Source of the DNA: Duncaniella freteri
Lineage (GTDB): Bacteria; Bacteroidota; Bacteroidia; Bacteroidales; Muribaculaceae
Length of the DNA stretch: 64,000 bases
NCBI RefSeq assembly: GCF_004766125.1
Contig: NZ_SJSA01000002.1
Span: 620,001 to 684,000 of the forward strand
Direction: 5' to 3'
In this document: one piece after another, positions 63,646 to 64,000 of the stretch
Position numbering within the stretch: the stretch's first letter is position 1
Layout of the letters: each line of letters starts with the position of its first letter
Program-made: the position numbers and the translations under genes
Notes under the pieces: generated by a model
Database searches by the model: none
Told to the model about the DNA's origin: nothing
Seen by the model: the letters and a program-made list of their open reading frames with translations, nothing else

Positions 63646-64000
63646 ATGAAAAAGATCTGCGTCCTGACACTCGGCATCATCGCCGCAGCGTCCATGTCAG
63701 CCCAGACTGCCACCGTCAAGGAGGCTGAGAAAGCTTTTAAGGGTGTTAACTCTTATAGCAGCTATCAGAATGCCGTAAAGACCATCACTCCGGCATTCTC
63801 CGATCCCGAGACATCGGGCAATGCACAGACCTACTGGATACCCGGCAAGGCAGGCTTCAAGCTCTATGATGATATGTACGGTCAGAAAATTATAGGCAAG
63901 GATGTCAACCTCGACGACATGGGTTCTGCTCTTCTCGATGGATACAACTACGCCCTCAAGGCTCTTAAGGTTGACACTGTGATTGACAAGAAAGGCAAAC
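63646..64000 (+). CDS. Secreted protein, probably TPR-containing, 3' end outside window
   Basis: The first 118 codons only. A signal peptide (MKKICVLTLGIIAAASMSAQ) and then KEAEKAFKGVNSYSSYQNAVKTI and GSALLDGYNYALKAL, helical segments of the sort seen in Bacteroidales periplasmic TPR proteins. It starts 62 nt after gyrA and may share its transcript. Function unknown. Confidence 0.7.
   Translation, partial: MKKICVLTLGIIAAASMSAQTATVKEAEKAFKGVNSYSSYQNAVKTITPAFSDPETSGNAQTYWIPGKAGFKLYDDMYGQKIIGKDVNLDDMGSALLDGYNYALKALKVDTVIDKKGK

Overview
The window is a Bacteroidales chromosome segment, most likely from a gut commensal; a Muribaculaceae-type genome is an inference from overall gene style. The evidence is: promoters of the Bacteroidetes form TTG-N19/20-TAnnTTTG (e.g. 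12144-12115 minus, 17290-17320, 39701-39731, 54485-54514, 56702-56732, 58893-58923), UpxY-type capsule antiterminators, the long form of IspG, a DUF4296 lipoprotein next to LspA, and a DksA-like protein with a degenerate zinc finger. No rRNA, tRNA, CRISPR array or transposase was seen.

Layout. 1-9013 (minus) is a long housekeeping gene string running rpoN, PAP2-like, purE, ispG, ribD, GNAT, nhaC, TonB-dependent receptor (cut by the window edge), with several 1-4 nt overlaps. 9096-12084 (minus) is wzi, a lipocalin-like lipoprotein and a legB-type sugar dehydratase. 12302-16259 (plus) is fba, nhaA, pgk; dus converges on pgk. 17453-22448 (plus) is a Trp/Gly-rich secreted protein, a FadL-like porin and a PIF1-like helicase with a TPR tail. 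22452-28013 (minus) is ileS, dksA-like, lspA, DUF4296 and a small ORF.

28257-51288 is a capsule island of about 23 kb and the main point of interest. Two complete-looking Wzx/Wzy-type polysaccharide operons run away from each other from a common centre. Each begins with an almost identical upxY gene. The two upxY copies lie head to head as perfectly collinear 616-bp inverted repeats (38960-39575 and 39756-40371, about ten differences by eye). They flank a 180-bp spacer that carries one canonical promoter, facing right in this assembly. I infer a DNA switch: inverting the spacer would turn off the right operon (two CMP-sugar synthetases, Wzx, a sialyltransferase-like protein, acetyltransferases, an epimerase, Wzy, glycosyltransferases) and turn on the left one (Wzx, acetyltransferases, five glycosyltransferases, EpsG-type Wzy, an epimerase). 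No recombinase, priming transferase or export gene is present, so these would be supplied from elsewhere.

51271-53432 (minus) is a MurU-like nucleotidyltransferase and an AmgK-like kinase fused to a RapZ C-terminal domain, suggesting cell-wall amino-sugar recycling. 54519-58756 (plus) is trmH, radA, tpiA, a SPOR protein and folE. A candidate small RNA (58930-59128) follows, then rlmD (minus) with a possible small upstream gene, gyrA, and the start of a secreted protein cut by the window end.
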